Positions 46,557 to 55,219 are shown, numbered from the stretch's first letter. The stretch: DNA of 56,237 nucleotides from Tolypothrix sp. NIES-4075 (GCF_002218085.1 NZ_BDUC01000014.1:1-56237); one strand, 5' to 3'. Program-made: numbers and translations. Notes: generated by a model from the sequence alone, not told the origin.

Positions 46557-47557
46557 ACGCCTAATGTGAATCAAATAGATTGAGACTGGAAAGTGAGAAC
46601 ATTAATGCCAAAACGGCGACGAAGCAATAGACGTAGAGTGTGAGATGCAATGAAAGGCAGCAATATGAACACAAAAGCCATCAATAGTTTTGTTGAGTAG
46701 GCGTTCGGGGTTACGACCAGTGTTTTGAATTTCATGAAATACACCTTCTACGCGTTGGCGAACACGACTAATAAAACGCTTTAAGGTATAAGAATGTTGA
46801 AAATGCTGGTTATCACGAGTGAGTGTCCAGATGCGATTACCAGTGTGGTGAGCCATCGCTGCCTGCCAGTGGGCAGAGATAAAGCCCTTATCTGCGTAAA
46901 TATCACTATGCTGAACCATCTCTAAAACACCCTCAGCCGCTACTCTCTCATCAGTGTTAGCAGGCACTAGGTCATAAGCAATGGGAATGCCATTCCACGT
47001 TGACAGCATCACTAGCTTGTAGCCGAAATAACTCATTTCTCTGGCAGCACAACGCCCAGGGGCAGCACTGCCTGCAAAATCACTATATCGTTTGTCACGC
47101 TTAAGTCCCAATACTGGTAACGGTTTGGTGTCGAGGAGGAAATATTTTTCAGTTTCTCCCACCAATTGCTCCACCCAACTGCGGCGTAAGTTCTCTAACA
47201 TCCCATCTAATTTACGTAACCGACGATTAAATTGACTTTGGTCAAGTAAATTCGGAAACCATTCTCTGTAGTTTCCCCTGATGAAGCCGAGAAACTGTGT
47301 TTCTCCCGGAAATGGCACGTAATCCATTACCAGCGCTAGCGTTATGATTTCGCTATCACTCATTCTGGCTTTCGCCCCTGGTTTTAACACTGTGGTATTT
47401 TTTACTTGTTTTCGATACCAATCATCTACTATGACAAAGATTGTTGTCATTAACGTTCCAAGGTCTATGCTAGTCATGGGGGAAGTCTGATTTGAAAAGT
47501 GTGGTAACTTTTATCTTCTTACTTCTCCCGCCTTTTTTCCTAATTCACATTAGGCGT
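46557..47557 (-). mobile_element. Complete IS982-family insertion sequence
   Basis: The 1001-bp element begins and ends with the 15-bp inverted repeat ACGCCTAATGTGAAT. It is flanked by a 5-bp direct repeat AAATT (46552-46556 and 47558-47562). It holds one transposase gene. The size, ends and transposase all fit IS982. It is probably still functional. Confidence 0.9.
46602..47477 (-). CDS. IS982-family transposase
   Basis: The 291-residue intact frame includes ARMSDSEIITLALVMDY, FNRRLRKLDGMLENLRR, YFLLDTKPLPVLGLKRDKRY (first catalytic Asp), HSDIYADKGFISAHW (second Asp) and RRQRVEGVFHEIQN-like RVRQRVEGVFHEIQN (catalytic Glu). It catalyses transposition by binding the 15-bp ends. Confidence 0.92.
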   Translation of the reverse strand: MTSIDLGTLMTTIFVIVDDWYRKQVKNTTVLKPGAKARMSDSEIITLALVMDYVPFPGETQFLGFIRGNYREWFPNLLDQSQFNRRLRKLDGMLENLRRSWVEQLVGETEKYFLLDTKPLPVLGLKRDKRYSDFAGSAAPGRCAAREMSYFGYKLVMLSTWNGIPIAYDLVPANTDERVAAEGVLEMVQHSDIYADKGFISAHWQAAMAHHTGNRIWTLTRDNQHFQHSYTLKRFISRVRQRVEGVFHEIQNTGRNPERLLNKTIDGFCVHIAAFHCISHSTSIASSPFWH

Positions 47558-47649
47558 AAATTGCTCGCTCAATAACTATATATTTCTCAGCACCACGGAG
47601 GTTATGCAAAATTTGATGCGTTTACTTCTGTGACAATACTAAAAAACTA

Positions 47650-47778
47650 GTGTTTTTGATTTGTTATGAGGGTGTAGGCAGTACGCGAGAGATTCGACTA
47701 GCAACCAATAAACACAATAGTAGAAGCAAGAAGGGACAGGAAGAATTGACGAATTTGCTGGCAGATATGATTGATTAA
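47650..47778 (+). pseudogene. Possible small gene or gene tail
   Basis: A frame from GTG 47650 reads VFLICYEGVGSTREIRLATN followed by KHNSRSKKGQEELTNLLADM and a stop at 47778. The composition is protein-like but there is no ribosome site. It may be the 3' end of a gene cut by the nearby IS982 insertion. The rest of 47558-47887 shows nothing. Confidence 0.3.
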
Positions 47779-47887
47779 ATAAGAATTACCATCGTAATTA
47801 GGCGCGAAATTCCCCACTAACCCCTGGTTGAGTCCCGCTCCTACAAGTAATCAAATAATGCTTGAAGTATCCAATTCCTGATATTCT

Positions 47888-47940
47888 GATAGCAATGCTA
47901 TCTATTTGATATCGATAGCGATGCTAGCAATTGCGATATC
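47888..47940. promoter_or_regulatory. Operator-like palindromes before the 47944 gene
   Basis: GATAGCAATGCTATC (47888-47902, perfect about its centre) is followed 26 bases on by GATAGCGATGCTAGC (47914-47928). GATATCG (47908) and CGATATC (ending 47940) form an outer inverted repeat ending three bases before the start codon. The layout suggests autoregulation. Confidence 0.6.
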
Positions 47941-47943
47941 ACC

Positions 47944-48555
47944 ATGTCTGATACCTGTGACGAAAATAAACCAAGTGCAATGGTGCGCGTCCCCACTCCC
48001 CTAATTCCCGCAGTTAGGGAATTATCTCGGTTGCACCGACAAGGACGAACAAGTGAGGTACTTCACTCTCTGGATGAATTGATATTGGCGTTGGACAGCA
48101 GCAGTGATTGCACATACAATGCCACAAGTCAAGCAATAGGGGCAATTTACGAACGACTTGATAGTTTGGAGTCACAATTGTTGGGTGAGGAGCCTCACAA
48201 TGGAACACCCGAAACCAAACGTCTCGCCGATCTAGAACAAAAAATCGAGGGGATGACAAGTCGGATGGCACAATTTGCCGATGCGATTATCCAAATACAA
48301 AATAACCTCAACAACCAACCAAAGCGGAATAAATCGTATTATAACAATTCATATTATCAAGGGCAAACTGTTAAAATCCAACCGCTAACGGAAGACAATT
48401 TAGCTAAAAGATTAGGTGTGAATGTAGAAACTGTACGCAAAGAAAGAAGTAGCCAGCCACCGCCACTTTTTGTCGGGTGGTCTAAACGTAAAGATAGTTC
48501 AGGCATTGGGTGGGAATTTAACGCTCATACGGGACTATATCACCCAGTAACATAA
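47944..48555 (+). CDS. Plasmid-type regulator with coiled coil
   Basis: This 203-residue protein starts with a short segment like a ribbon-helix-helix dimer (MVRVPTPLIPAVRELSRLHR, ~13-32). A coiled coil (~95-120, RLADLEQKIEGMTSRMAQFA), a Tyr/Asn-rich linker, and a C-terminal helix-turn-helix-like piece (LTEDNLAKRLGVNVETVRKE) with a Trp-rich tail (GWSKRKDSSGIGWEF) follow. The palindromes at its start codon suggest it binds its own promoter. Two bases separate it from the HNH gene. Function unknown beyond probable DNA binding. Confidence 0.7.
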   Translation: MSDTCDENKPSAMVRVPTPLIPAVRELSRLHRQGRTSEVLHSLDELILALDSSSDCTYNATSQAIGAIYERLDSLESQLLGEEPHNGTPETKRLADLEQKIEGMTSRMAQFADAIIQIQNNLNNQPKRNKSYYNNSYYQGQTVKIQPLTEDNLAKRLGVNVETVRKERSSQPPPLFVGWSKRKDSSGIGWEFNAHTGLYHPVT

Positions 48556-48557
48556 AG

Positions 48558-48878
48558 ATGTTGAAAAAATCCCATAACAGATACCCAGAGAATTGGTCAG
48601 ATATCGCGTTAGAGGTTAAACAATCCGCAGATTGGAAATGTTCTAAGTGCAACTTACAGTGCATCCGTCCAGGTGATAGCACAAAGGGGCTTTCTCGTTC
48701 TGAAAGAATGGCGTTAACACTTACAGTTCATCATAAAAATTTCACGCCCGAAGACAACAGATTAGAAAATCTTTGTGCTGTCTGCACGAGTTGTCATTTA
48801 TTATATCATTGTCGAAGAAAAGGGAATATTTCACCTGGGCAATTGTCTCTGTGGAAAGAATTAGGAATTAATTATTAG
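48558..48878 (+). CDS. HNH endonuclease
   Basis: The 106-residue protein has a zinc ribbon CSKCNLQC (~34-41), TLTVHHKNFTPEDNRLENL (His-His and Asn of the beta-beta-alpha-metal site, ~73-91) and CAVCTSCHLLYH (~92-103). This is a compact stand-alone HNH nuclease that would nick or cut DNA. Two bases separate it from the upstream regulator, so they are co-transcribed, and the regulator may direct or restrain it. Confidence 0.85.
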   Translation: MLKKSHNRYPENWSDIALEVKQSADWKCSKCNLQCIRPGDSTKGLSRSERMALTLTVHHKNFTPEDNRLENLCAVCTSCHLLYHCRRKGNISPGQLSLWKELGINY

Positions 48879-49073
48879 CTGTAATTAGAAAAAGTTTTTT
48901 AGTTTTTAGCTTGAAGCAAGAGCGCTTATCTGCATCGTCGCCCGTTGCTTGTTGATTTTACCTGTACCTAAAATATTTGGTTATTTTTAGTGCATTAAAA
49001 ATGTCGGGGATAATATCTCCGACATGGCTATTTTTAGGAATTTTCGCTTTTGTTGTAACTGACCAATTAAATA

Positions 49074-49295
49074 TTAAGATTGTCCACCAAACCTAGCAAT
49101 TAATTCCTCTCGCGATAACTGCATTAGTAATGGGGTAAATTCTTCTGGCAAGAAAGCTAATAATGGTGAAATAATTGCGCTTAATTCGTTATCTAATGAA
49201 CCAAAGCGAACTCGTAGTAAGTTTTCGACAACAAGTCGTTCTCCTTCCAGTTTGGCTTGTTCCCGGTCTTGTTGATAAAGTGGTTCTAATCGCAT
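49074..49295 (-). pseudogene. C-terminal fragment of a DUF4351/Rpn-type protein
   Basis: Seventy-three residues, EGERLVVENLLRVRFGSLD and LLAFLPEEFTPLLMQLSREE, match the DUF4351 tail found at the end of Rpn-type PD-(D/E)XK proteins in cyanobacteria. The nuclease part is absent, and a MITE starts 55 bases beyond the first codon, so the gene was probably cut by rearrangement. Confidence 0.6.
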
Positions 49296-49350
49296 TTCGT
49301 AACTCCCGATCTTCAGTATCTAATTCTTGATTTACTCTCATCCCGCGTGC

Positions 49351-49581
49351 GAGTAGCAATTTGGTTCCAAAATGTACGCGCTCCGACTGATGGAAAGTGA
49401 TAACAATAAAATTTTTATCTTCTTCAATGCCTCATTGTCACCGTTTATTCAGGCAATGAGAGTATTTTTCCTGTGAGAAAGATTCTTATCACAGAAATTG
49501 ATATGTTTAAGGAAGACGGCTCAAACTCAAGTACAGTAAGTATCTTGGGCAAGCGCGTACATTCCTGTTCTAATGCTACTT
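49351..49581. mobile_element. MITE, copy 2 (231 bp)
   Basis: Same family as 7274-7500: GAGTAGCAATTTGG at the left, and reversed AAGTAGCATTAGAACAGGAA at the right, both running into ATGTACGCGC. Both internal hairpins are kept. In the first, TGCCT/AGGCA here replaces AGCCT/AGGCT of copy 1, a compensatory change that preserves pairing. Confidence 0.75.
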
Positions 49582-49601
49582 TCATGGCGTCGTAGTAGAG
49601 C

Positions 49602-51017
49602 CTAAAACTTTTTAGTCTTGGGGTAGTTGTAAAGAGGAACTTCTGTTGCTTGGGGGTCTTTTACGCCCTTCATCTTCAACCATGCTTTACCACTAGAAAC
49701 CGCCTCGTTAGTCTCAGGGTGAGATACAGCAATACAATCAACCCTTGGCTGAGAATCTAATAGTTTAGAAAAGCCCGACAAAGCACTGCTAACACTTGTC
49801 TGATTGTCGCTATGAGCAGTCATACAAACTGTGTAGCCCCACTTCCTGATATTGGTAAGCGATTGTTTAAGGAAAGCTGCTAATAAATCGGGGTTAACAC
49901 CATGCACCTCATAAGTGTTACTCTCCATCAGAAAGATAGCCACGCGCCCATGTAATCCGCATTCATCACTTAGGGTATCTAGGAAGTCATCTTCATCAAT
50001 CTTTTCCTCTCTAGCGCGACGTTGCCGCGCTCTAATTGATTCGGGGAAAGCTTCCATAAAAGTATTAATTTCTTGCTCTTCAACCAAAACCTCAACGCCT
50101 GACCAGACAGCAGGATTAGTCTCTGGATTAATGACAACTATGTGATAACCTTCATCTTTTAGGAGGCGAATCATCAAGCGCTCTAAAGTTGATTTACCAC
50201 TGCCTTGCTCACCACTTAGTACCCTAAAAGGTAACTTCAGCAATTTATAGATCCATTTGAACTCATCCGGTAGGGTAAAATTGCTGGTAGCGGCGATCGC
50301 TGCCTGCTCTGGTTCCTTAACTTGAAGAATCTCTGTTTTAGCTCGTTCCTTGTCAGCTTTCGCCTTAGCTAGAAGATTCTCAGCTATAATTTTATCTTGA
50401 GCCGAGTGGTTGACAGCGCGGAATTTTATGAAGTCTTCAAACTGAATCCGTGCCTTAGCATTTTCGTTTTCTTCATCGGTTAGCCCCAACGTTTTCCGTT
50501 CTTCCGTGTCTAGTGCTGTTAGTCCGTCTTTGAGACGTTCGGTGTTTAACCCGGCTGAGTGTTGCTTAACCTCCCTGCGATGCACGCTACTTAGCCAGGT
50601 GGCGTAACCGTCTGTTTTCTCAGCCTCACCCAATTCGTAATCCCTGCGTTTAAGTCGTTGCGATCGCACGAGCAAGCAACCCGCAACACCCCAAAGCCCG
50701 ATAACGGCGATGGCATTAGCTTCTAACTGCCGAGGGTTGTCGGTGGGCAAGTCACGCACCCATTGAATTGCATCGCCTTTGTAGGGGATAACACTACCGT
50801 ATCCGCCATAGCGCCGCCATTCTTCAGTTAAGACGTAGCGCGGATGGTTGCAATAAGTCCTGTCAAGGTAAAGTTGCCCAATTTCTGTTTTTGAAACTGG
50901 GCAGAACTGAATCTGTGTTAGGTCGTAAGCCTGCCTGGTTTGAGTTGCGGCAAAGCCTGCAATCGCAGACACGCCGAAAAAACCTGCGGCAACCAACTCA
51001 ATAATGTTGCGGTTCAA
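49602..51017 (-). CDS. Membrane-anchored P-loop ATPase of unknown system
   Basis: A TTG start at 51017 is chosen because GGAGG lies nine bases before it and it overlaps the upstream stop (TTGA), a coupled junction; longer starts would overlap by ~80 bases without a ribosome site. The 471-residue protein has transmembrane helices at ~5-25 and ~103-120 with a Cys-containing loop between them. A cytoplasmic part carries Walker A LSGEQGSGKSTLERL (~268-282), HIVVINPETNP, and RVAIFLMESNTYEVHG as the likely Walker B. It somewhat resembles conjugative or phage export ATPases, but no family is certain. Last gene of the six-gene operon. Confidence 0.7.
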   Translation of the reverse strand: MNRNIIELVAAGFFGVSAIAGFAATQTRQAYDLTQIQFCPVSKTEIGQLYLDRTYCNHPRYVLTEEWRRYGGYGSVIPYKGDAIQWVRDLPTDNPRQLEANAIAVIGLWGVAGCLLVRSQRLKRRDYELGEAEKTDGYATWLSSVHRREVKQHSAGLNTERLKDGLTALDTEERKTLGLTDEENENAKARIQFEDFIKFRAVNHSAQDKIIAENLLAKAKADKERAKTEILQVKEPEQAAIAATSNFTLPDEFKWIYKLLKLPFRVLSGEQGSGKSTLERLMIRLLKDEGYHIVVINPETNPAVWSGVEVLVEEQEINTFMEAFPESIRARQRRAREEKIDEDDFLDTLSDECGLHGRVAIFLMESNTYEVHGVNPDLLAAFLKQSLTNIRKWGYTVCMTAHSDNQTSVSSALSGFSKLLDSQPRVDCIAVSHPETNEAVSSGKAWLKMKGVKDPQATEVPLYNYPKTKKF

Positions 51018-51589
51018 TCTCGTCCACCTCCTTTGAAAATAATCGAGAACGCACCCAATACGAGCAGAGCCGCAATCCCAATACTTAACCAAGGGTCAAG
51101 ATTTGGATGTTTCTGCTCAATAGTTTCAATATCCTGATTGATTTGCGCCGCTGTCTCCCTGGTTAGCGCTTCAAAATATTGATAATCTTTTGTTGCCAGC
51201 CAAGTTACAGCCCCGGCAGTCGCTAGCCCAGCCGCGCTCTTGAAAATGTTCTGCATATTGTCAACTTCTAATCCATCGCTGTTGTAATTAACTCGAAACC
51301 CTGTTAGCCCCGCAAGAGAACCAACACTGCATACCGAAAAGCACAGCGAAACCGCAAGCCAATAATTAACGCCGCCGCCAGTAACTAATAAAAACTTAGC
51401 TAAAAAAAATCCCGTAGAATTTAACGACCAGCCAACAAAAAATCTAGATAATTTTTCTGTTGTATCAATAACTTGTTTGCGCTGTTTTTTACGTGATTCT
51501 AAATGCTCTAATAGGTCTTTTGGCAATGGCGTATCTGGTGCAACAACGCTGTTTAGTTCCTCACTTACATCTTCGGTGTCATATGTCAT
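51014..51589 (-). CDS. Membrane protein of the ATPase operon
   Basis: This 191-residue protein has a soluble N-terminus (~50 residues) and then three or four membrane helices (SLNSTGFFLAKFLLVTGGGV, WLAVSLCFSVCSVGSLAGL, ~110-130, and WLSIGIAALLVLGAFSIIF). A helical loop (YFEALTRETAAQINQDIE) lies before the last. The TGA overlaps the TTG of the ATPase, implying fixed stoichiometry. No family recognised. Confidence 0.65.
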   Translation of the reverse strand: MTYDTEDVSEELNSVVAPDTPLPKDLLEHLESRKKQRKQVIDTTEKLSRFFVGWSLNSTGFFLAKFLLVTGGGVNYWLAVSLCFSVCSVGSLAGLTGFRVNYNSDGLEVDNMQNIFKSAAGLATAGAVTWLATKDYQYFEALTRETAAQINQDIETIEQKHPNLDPWLSIGIAALLVLGAFSIIFKGGGRD

Positions 51590-51661
51590 AGTGAAATTGA
51601 ATAATTGATTAAAGCCCCTCAGCGACCGCGATAGTGTTACTGACGGGCTGAGTGTTTTTGA

Positions 51662-52321
51662 TTAGAAACCTAGCAGTGTGTCCTTAATCTTTTGAATTAT
51701 GGAGCGGACTGCATATTGTTTTTTAGGTTTGAATTCATCAACGGCGTTATCGCCTGTTTCTAAGTAATACTTGCCTAGTTCCCTGTCGTGCTGTAAATCA
51801 ATGGTGCGTTGTTTAATATCTGTTTGTAATTCGGCTTGCAGCATCTTGTACTGCCCGTCAACCTCCATCATGTGTTTGTCCACCCAAGCTTTTAGTTTGA
51901 GGTGGTCTGTTGCCTGTTGATGACGCAAAACTTCTTTGTCCTTGGCTGATGTAAAATCAAGCTTCATTTCCTCAAGGACATTAGCCAGGTGGGTATCAGC
52001 TAATGTTGCTGATTGCACCGCTCTCTCAATCTTCTCACCACTAACACCAGCTTGTTTATAGATGTCACTGAGAACTTGGTTTAGGTCTTCGGTTCCCTTA
52101 ATCGCATTGAGCATTTGGTCTTTAACTTGTGGGGCAAACTCACTTATTCTTGCCCCGTCGTTACCCATTTGTCCTATCAGCTTTAACGCTGACTTATCAC
52201 CCGCTAATGCTCTGACTACCAAATTAGTAGATGCGTTGAATTTACCTTTCAGTTGCCTTTCTAAATTCCTGGATTTGGAAGTTACCAGATTTTTTAGCTT
52301 CATTGAATTTTTGGCAGCCAT
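51662..52321 (-). CDS. Helical coiled-coil protein of the ATPase operon
   Basis: This 219-residue, highly charged, helix-rich protein has no membrane segment. GAGG lies nine bases before ATG 52321, supporting this start even though it overlaps the preceding gene by 80 bases. A hairpin-like gap (51590-51661) follows. It could be a scaffold or substrate of the ATPase. No family recognised. Confidence 0.65.
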   Translation of the reverse strand: MAAKNSMKLKNLVTSKSRNLERQLKGKFNASTNLVVRALAGDKSALKLIGQMGNDGARISEFAPQVKDQMLNAIKGTEDLNQVLSDIYKQAGVSGEKIERAVQSATLADTHLANVLEEMKLDFTSAKDKEVLRHQQATDHLKLKAWVDKHMMEVDGQYKMLQAELQTDIKQRTIDLQHDRELGKYYLETGDNAVDEFKPKKQYAVRSIIQKIKDTLLGF

Positions 52322-52619
52322 ACTTTTTATCCTCAGTTAAAATTACATTGCATTGATATTCCATCCGCCTGACATACTGCTCATTAGTTTGCTTCCTCTT
52401 TAGATATTGCTGGTAGCTGGACTGTTCATTAATTGGCAGATACACCCAGTAATGCAGAGGTAAAATTACCCCGGTGATCGCGCCCAAACTAACAGCAATT
52501 CTTGAAAAGTAGCTCAGAGAGCGAGCGCGAATCAGTAAACACTGGACAAGCGTTAGGTTATCGCCCCACCGCTTTGAGCCTTGAAAGGATGCCTCCGAGT
52601 TGGCTTTTAGTTTGCTCAC
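52242..52619 (-). CDS. Small membrane protein of the ATPase operon, overlapping both neighbours
   Basis: The GTG at 52619 has GGAGG seven bases before it, so the 125-residue form is supported. It overlaps the gene before by 62 bases and the gene after by 80. One membrane helix lies at ~39-60 (SRIAVSLGAITGVILPLHYW). A Cys pair follows (EYQCNVILTEDKKYGCQKF) that could form a disulfide on the outer side. No family recognised. Confidence 0.6.
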   Translation of the reverse strand: MSKLKANSEASFQGSKRWGDNLTLVQCLLIRARSLSYFSRIAVSLGAITGVILPLHYWVYLPINEQSSYQQYLKRKQTNEQYVRRMEYQCNVILTEDKKYGCQKFNEAKKSGNFQIQEFRKATER

Positions 52620-53190
52620 GGCTCTCCTCCAGTGCCGCGCTAATGCCCGTTAACCCTTGAGCAAGTTTGTCTCTGCTCTGTTCGTGACGGTCAACTACAC
52701 GCCTTTGCACTCTTGTCAAAGTTCGGTCAATTCGTGCATCGACCTGGTTTGCTGAGTGATCCGCATAAGCCAGCAACGCCGCCTCAACCTGTTCCAAGAT
52801 TTCATCGAAGGTTGAGGCGGAACTGTCAACGCTATCTGCAATATCAAAGACCTGCTTCTCGCTCAACACCAACCCTAACTCTGTCGCCTTGGTTGTAACC
52901 ATCTCGCCTACCTGAGACTGTGGAATGGCGGCAAGCCTTGACTCCTCAATAACTTCCTCATCTAGTGGTGGCTCTGTCTCTAGTTCTGATAACGTTACGG
53001 GAACTGTCAATTTGTTTGACTGCTTTTCAATGAGATAATTGACAGCGTGACTCAGTTGCTCCTTAGTCGGGTTATCAAGGTCTTCACACTCGGCAGCGAT
53101 CGCTGCCGCCGTAAATTCTTCCTTTGTGAATCCCTGATAGCCTTGCTTGTACAACCGAGTACGGACGTTATTGGTAAACTTGTTAGACAT
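52558..53190 (-). CDS. Acidic helical protein of the ATPase operon
   Basis: This 210-residue protein has an N-terminal ~55-residue unit (FTKEEFTAAAIAAECEDLDN) that looks like a small DNA- or protein-binding fold. An acidic linker and a long amphipathic helical tail with heptads (RTLTRVQRRVVDRHEQSRDK) follow. It starts ten bases after the upstream stop codon. Function unknown. Confidence 0.65.
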   Translation of the reverse strand: MSNKFTNNVRTRLYKQGYQGFTKEEFTAAAIAAECEDLDNPTKEQLSHAVNYLIEKQSNKLTVPVTLSELETEPPLDEEVIEESRLAAIPQSQVGEMVTTKATELGLVLSEKQVFDIADSVDSSASTFDEILEQVEAALLAYADHSANQVDARIDRTLTRVQRRVVDRHEQSRDKLAQGLTGISAALEESREQTKSQLGGILSRLKAVGR

Positions 53191-53200
53191 AATTTGCTCC

Positions 53201-53710
53201 TTATTTAAGTAGTAGTGAAACTTCTGGGCTTGCAGATTTCATGGTCGCTGTTCGCCTGTTGATTGCCCACTTAGCGGCAACGAAAGCAACTAGCGCCAGA
53301 TTTTTGCTAGGGCGATATTCATCAGCCTGATACTGAACCCCAGCGCGTTCAAACCAGTAATAACGGGTGCTGCGAGGTACTTCTTTCAAATCAATTTTTA
53401 AGCGATTAGCAAGTAAATCCAAAAACTGCTTGCAGGTGTATTCAGTGTCTTTCGCCTCGTAAAAATCTTTAAACAGTGACCAGCGCTCCTCAAAGTCTGC
53501 CGCTTTAAATGAAAAAGCATACTTTCTTTTTAGGTCGGCAAACGCCTCCACAATCAGCAACGCATTAGGTGATTCAACCTCAAGCTTGAAATGTTGCTTC
53601 AAGATAGAAACTGTTCTGTACCAAGTTATGTCGGAAATATCTTTGCCAATGATGCGCTCGTAAACTTGTTTCAGCTTGCGATATTTAGTCGTATACCGTT
53701 TAGTTGCCAC
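53201..53710 (-). CDS. First gene of the ATPase operon, possible regulator
   Basis: This 169-residue basic protein is rich in Arg, Lys and aromatic residues (MATKRYTTKYRKLKQVYERI; VPRSTRYYWFERAGVQY). The composition suits nucleic-acid binding. It heads the operon, and two 15-base direct repeats lie 65-111 bases before its start, so it may bind them. No family recognised. Confidence 0.65.
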   Translation of the reverse strand: MATKRYTTKYRKLKQVYERIIGKDISDITWYRTVSILKQHFKLEVESPNALLIVEAFADLKRKYAFSFKAADFEERWSLFKDFYEAKDTEYTCKQFLDLLANRLKIDLKEVPRSTRYYWFERAGVQYQADEYRPSKNLALVAFVAAKWAINRRTATMKSASPEVSLLLK

Positions 53711-53774
53711 ATTACCTCTGCGTTGTCGCTTAAGTGTGTATCAAATTAACCCAACATCCTTAAATCTAGGGAAT

Positions 53775-53821
53775 TTGCTAAGACCACATCCATGTATCCA
53801 AAGAACTTGCTAAGACCACAT
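53775..53821. promoter_or_regulatory. Direct-repeat operator candidate of the ATPase operon
   Basis: TTGCTAAGACCACAT occurs at 53775-53789 and 53807-53821, 32 bases (three helical turns) apart, just upstream of the operon. CTAGGGAATTTG, which precedes the first copy, recurs at ~54401 upstream of the XRE gene, hinting at shared control. The remainder of 53711-53974 holds no gene. Confidence 0.55.
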
Positions 53822-53974
53822 TAATGGACGGCTTCAATACCTTTGGATTTCAAGGTTTAGATAAAATCATGCATTTGTTCGTTCGTGGGCTATACCTTCC
53901 TGATGCCAAGGCGATACCCTCGGTGGGGGTCATTGGACAGGGTAAATATCGCCCTGGTTTTGCAGGCATTTACC

Positions 53975-54235
53975 TTAGTGCTGGCAGTTAATATTCGCGA
54001 ACGTCTCTACCATCATGTCCCCAAAAGCACTATTAGGCGAAGTATTAGGTACTGGGGACTGTATATCCATGCGAGAGCAGTTGATCAAAGCATTGGTCAA
54101 AGGCTTGACCGCCCGCATATAGTTTTCAACCTCGTTGCTATCCTCAGCGCTGCCAGCAGAATCAAGCAATTCATCAATTGCCGTCTGAATGCCGTTAATC
54201 AGGACTTCTTGCTTGCGAACAATTTTGTCAGTCAT
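53975..54235 (-). CDS. Small acidic protein, unidentified
   Basis: The 86-residue protein (KQEVLINGIQTAIDELLDSA; NYMRAVKPLTNALINCSRMD) is helical and soluble with no known motif. It is on the strand of the ATPase operon, 264 bases before its first gene. Composition and length are protein-like, but the case for expression is moderate. Confidence 0.5.
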   Translation of the reverse strand: MTDKIVRKQEVLINGIQTAIDELLDSAGSAEDSNEVENYMRAVKPLTNALINCSRMDIQSPVPNTSPNSAFGDMMVETFANINCQH

Positions 54236-54316
54236 TTTTATGCCTCACTTAGTTAATAACAGCCGCATAACCGTATCTCCCGATGTTGGAAAATATAGGC
54301 TGTTGGAAACCGAGGG

Positions 54317-54345
54317 GCTTCTTTTGCTCGTCCAGCAAAGGAAGC
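54317..54345. repeat. Hairpin with one G-T wobble
   Basis: GCTTCTTTTGCT and AGCAAAGGAAGC are complementary apart from one wobble pair, around a five-base loop. It lies between the divergent small acidic and XRE genes and may be an attenuator or terminator. The surrounding 54236-54550 holds no gene. Confidence 0.45.
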
Positions 54346-54550
54346 AGACTCACCTGCCAGGGTCTAACTCGTCAGCTATTGAGTTTTCTTTTTTTCAGTG
54401 CTAGGGAATTTGACATATCCAATTTCTTGGCACTACTATTTTAATACAATCTGCCTTGTAATAAAAGCAGGCTTTTAATTAAATAAAACTGGGCATAGCA
54501 AGTTATTCAATAAGCTGTTTTAATATGACTGTTATTACCAGCGAGGTTTT

Positions 54551-54763
54551 ATGCCTGTTAGAAACAAAATAAGGAGGCTAATTGATGAAAAGTTAAAAGT
54601 TACAAGATATGAATTTAGCGAACGTACAACCCTGAGCAAAACAACGGTTTACGCCCTATACGATAATCCCGAACAGATTCCCAACAAGGTGGCGATGGAC
54701 AAAATCTGTGACTATTACAAAATCCAACCCTGCGAATTTATCGAATGGTACGAGGATAAATGA
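54551..54763 (+). CDS. XRE/Cro-type transcriptional regulator
   Basis: The 70-residue protein is a single helix-turn-helix domain: VTRYEFSERTTLSKTTVYAL (helices 2-3, ~17-36), then MDKICDYYKIQPCEFIEWY, the usual Cro/CI C-terminal helices. It is on the strand of, and 534 bases before, the candidate Rep gene, so copy-number or operon control is plausible. Confidence 0.85.
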   Translation: MPVRNKIRRLIDEKLKVTRYEFSERTTLSKTTVYALYDNPEQIPNKVAMDKICDYYKIQPCEFIEWYEDK

Positions 54764-54942
54764 TCAACACCGATTAATCCCATGCGATCACTTTCCTTGG
54801 CACTTCTTTCGCCCAATCTTTAATTCTGAGGAGAAGAACAGTTCAAACAACTCAAGTAACTGCTTTCCCTGATTTAAATTTGACTGCCAACCAGATTTTT
54901 AGTGTGGGGGGAACTTAGAACCATGACATAAGGCGCACAGCT

Positions 54943-55102
54943 ATGACCATTAACCCGCATTGAAGCTGCATTAAACAGGCAAGTAGCCGTTAATGCTGAC
55001 CTACGCAGATTTAAAAAAGTATTAAACAACACTGCTCAATCTCTGCAAGCTTCCGTAGCCGATTTGAGATTCAGCGTAGAAAGCTTTGTAGAAACCGTTT
55101 AA
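54943..55102 (+). pseudogene. Frameshifted helical protein remnant
   Basis: ATG 54943 gives only MTINPH before a stop. One base out of frame, TRIEAALNRQVAVNADLRRF and SLQASVADLRFSVESFVETV continue to TAA 55102, and AHQQNFEVIAQELQYSLLEW follows the stop. The pattern is a coiled-coil protein broken by an indel. The rest of 54764-55297 holds the heptamer array and the Rep leader. Confidence 0.45.
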
Positions 55103-55219
55103 GCACACCAACAAAACTTTGAGGTTATCGCCCAAGAATTGCAATACTCACTGTTAGAATGGCTGCCGCGATCGCTTTCCTTGCCGCCCCTAAATTTATT
55201 TATGGGGATTATATGCATT

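Noticed and set aside
49602..51017. Calling the membrane ATPase a VirB4, VirD4 or Zot protein
   Set aside because: Only the P-loop and membrane anchor are shared. The diagnostic motifs of those families could not be seen.
53885..54256. 123-codon plus-strand frame opposite the small acidic protein
   Set aside because: No recognisable domain, and the minus-strand 86-residue frame has better protein-like composition and strand agreement with the operon.
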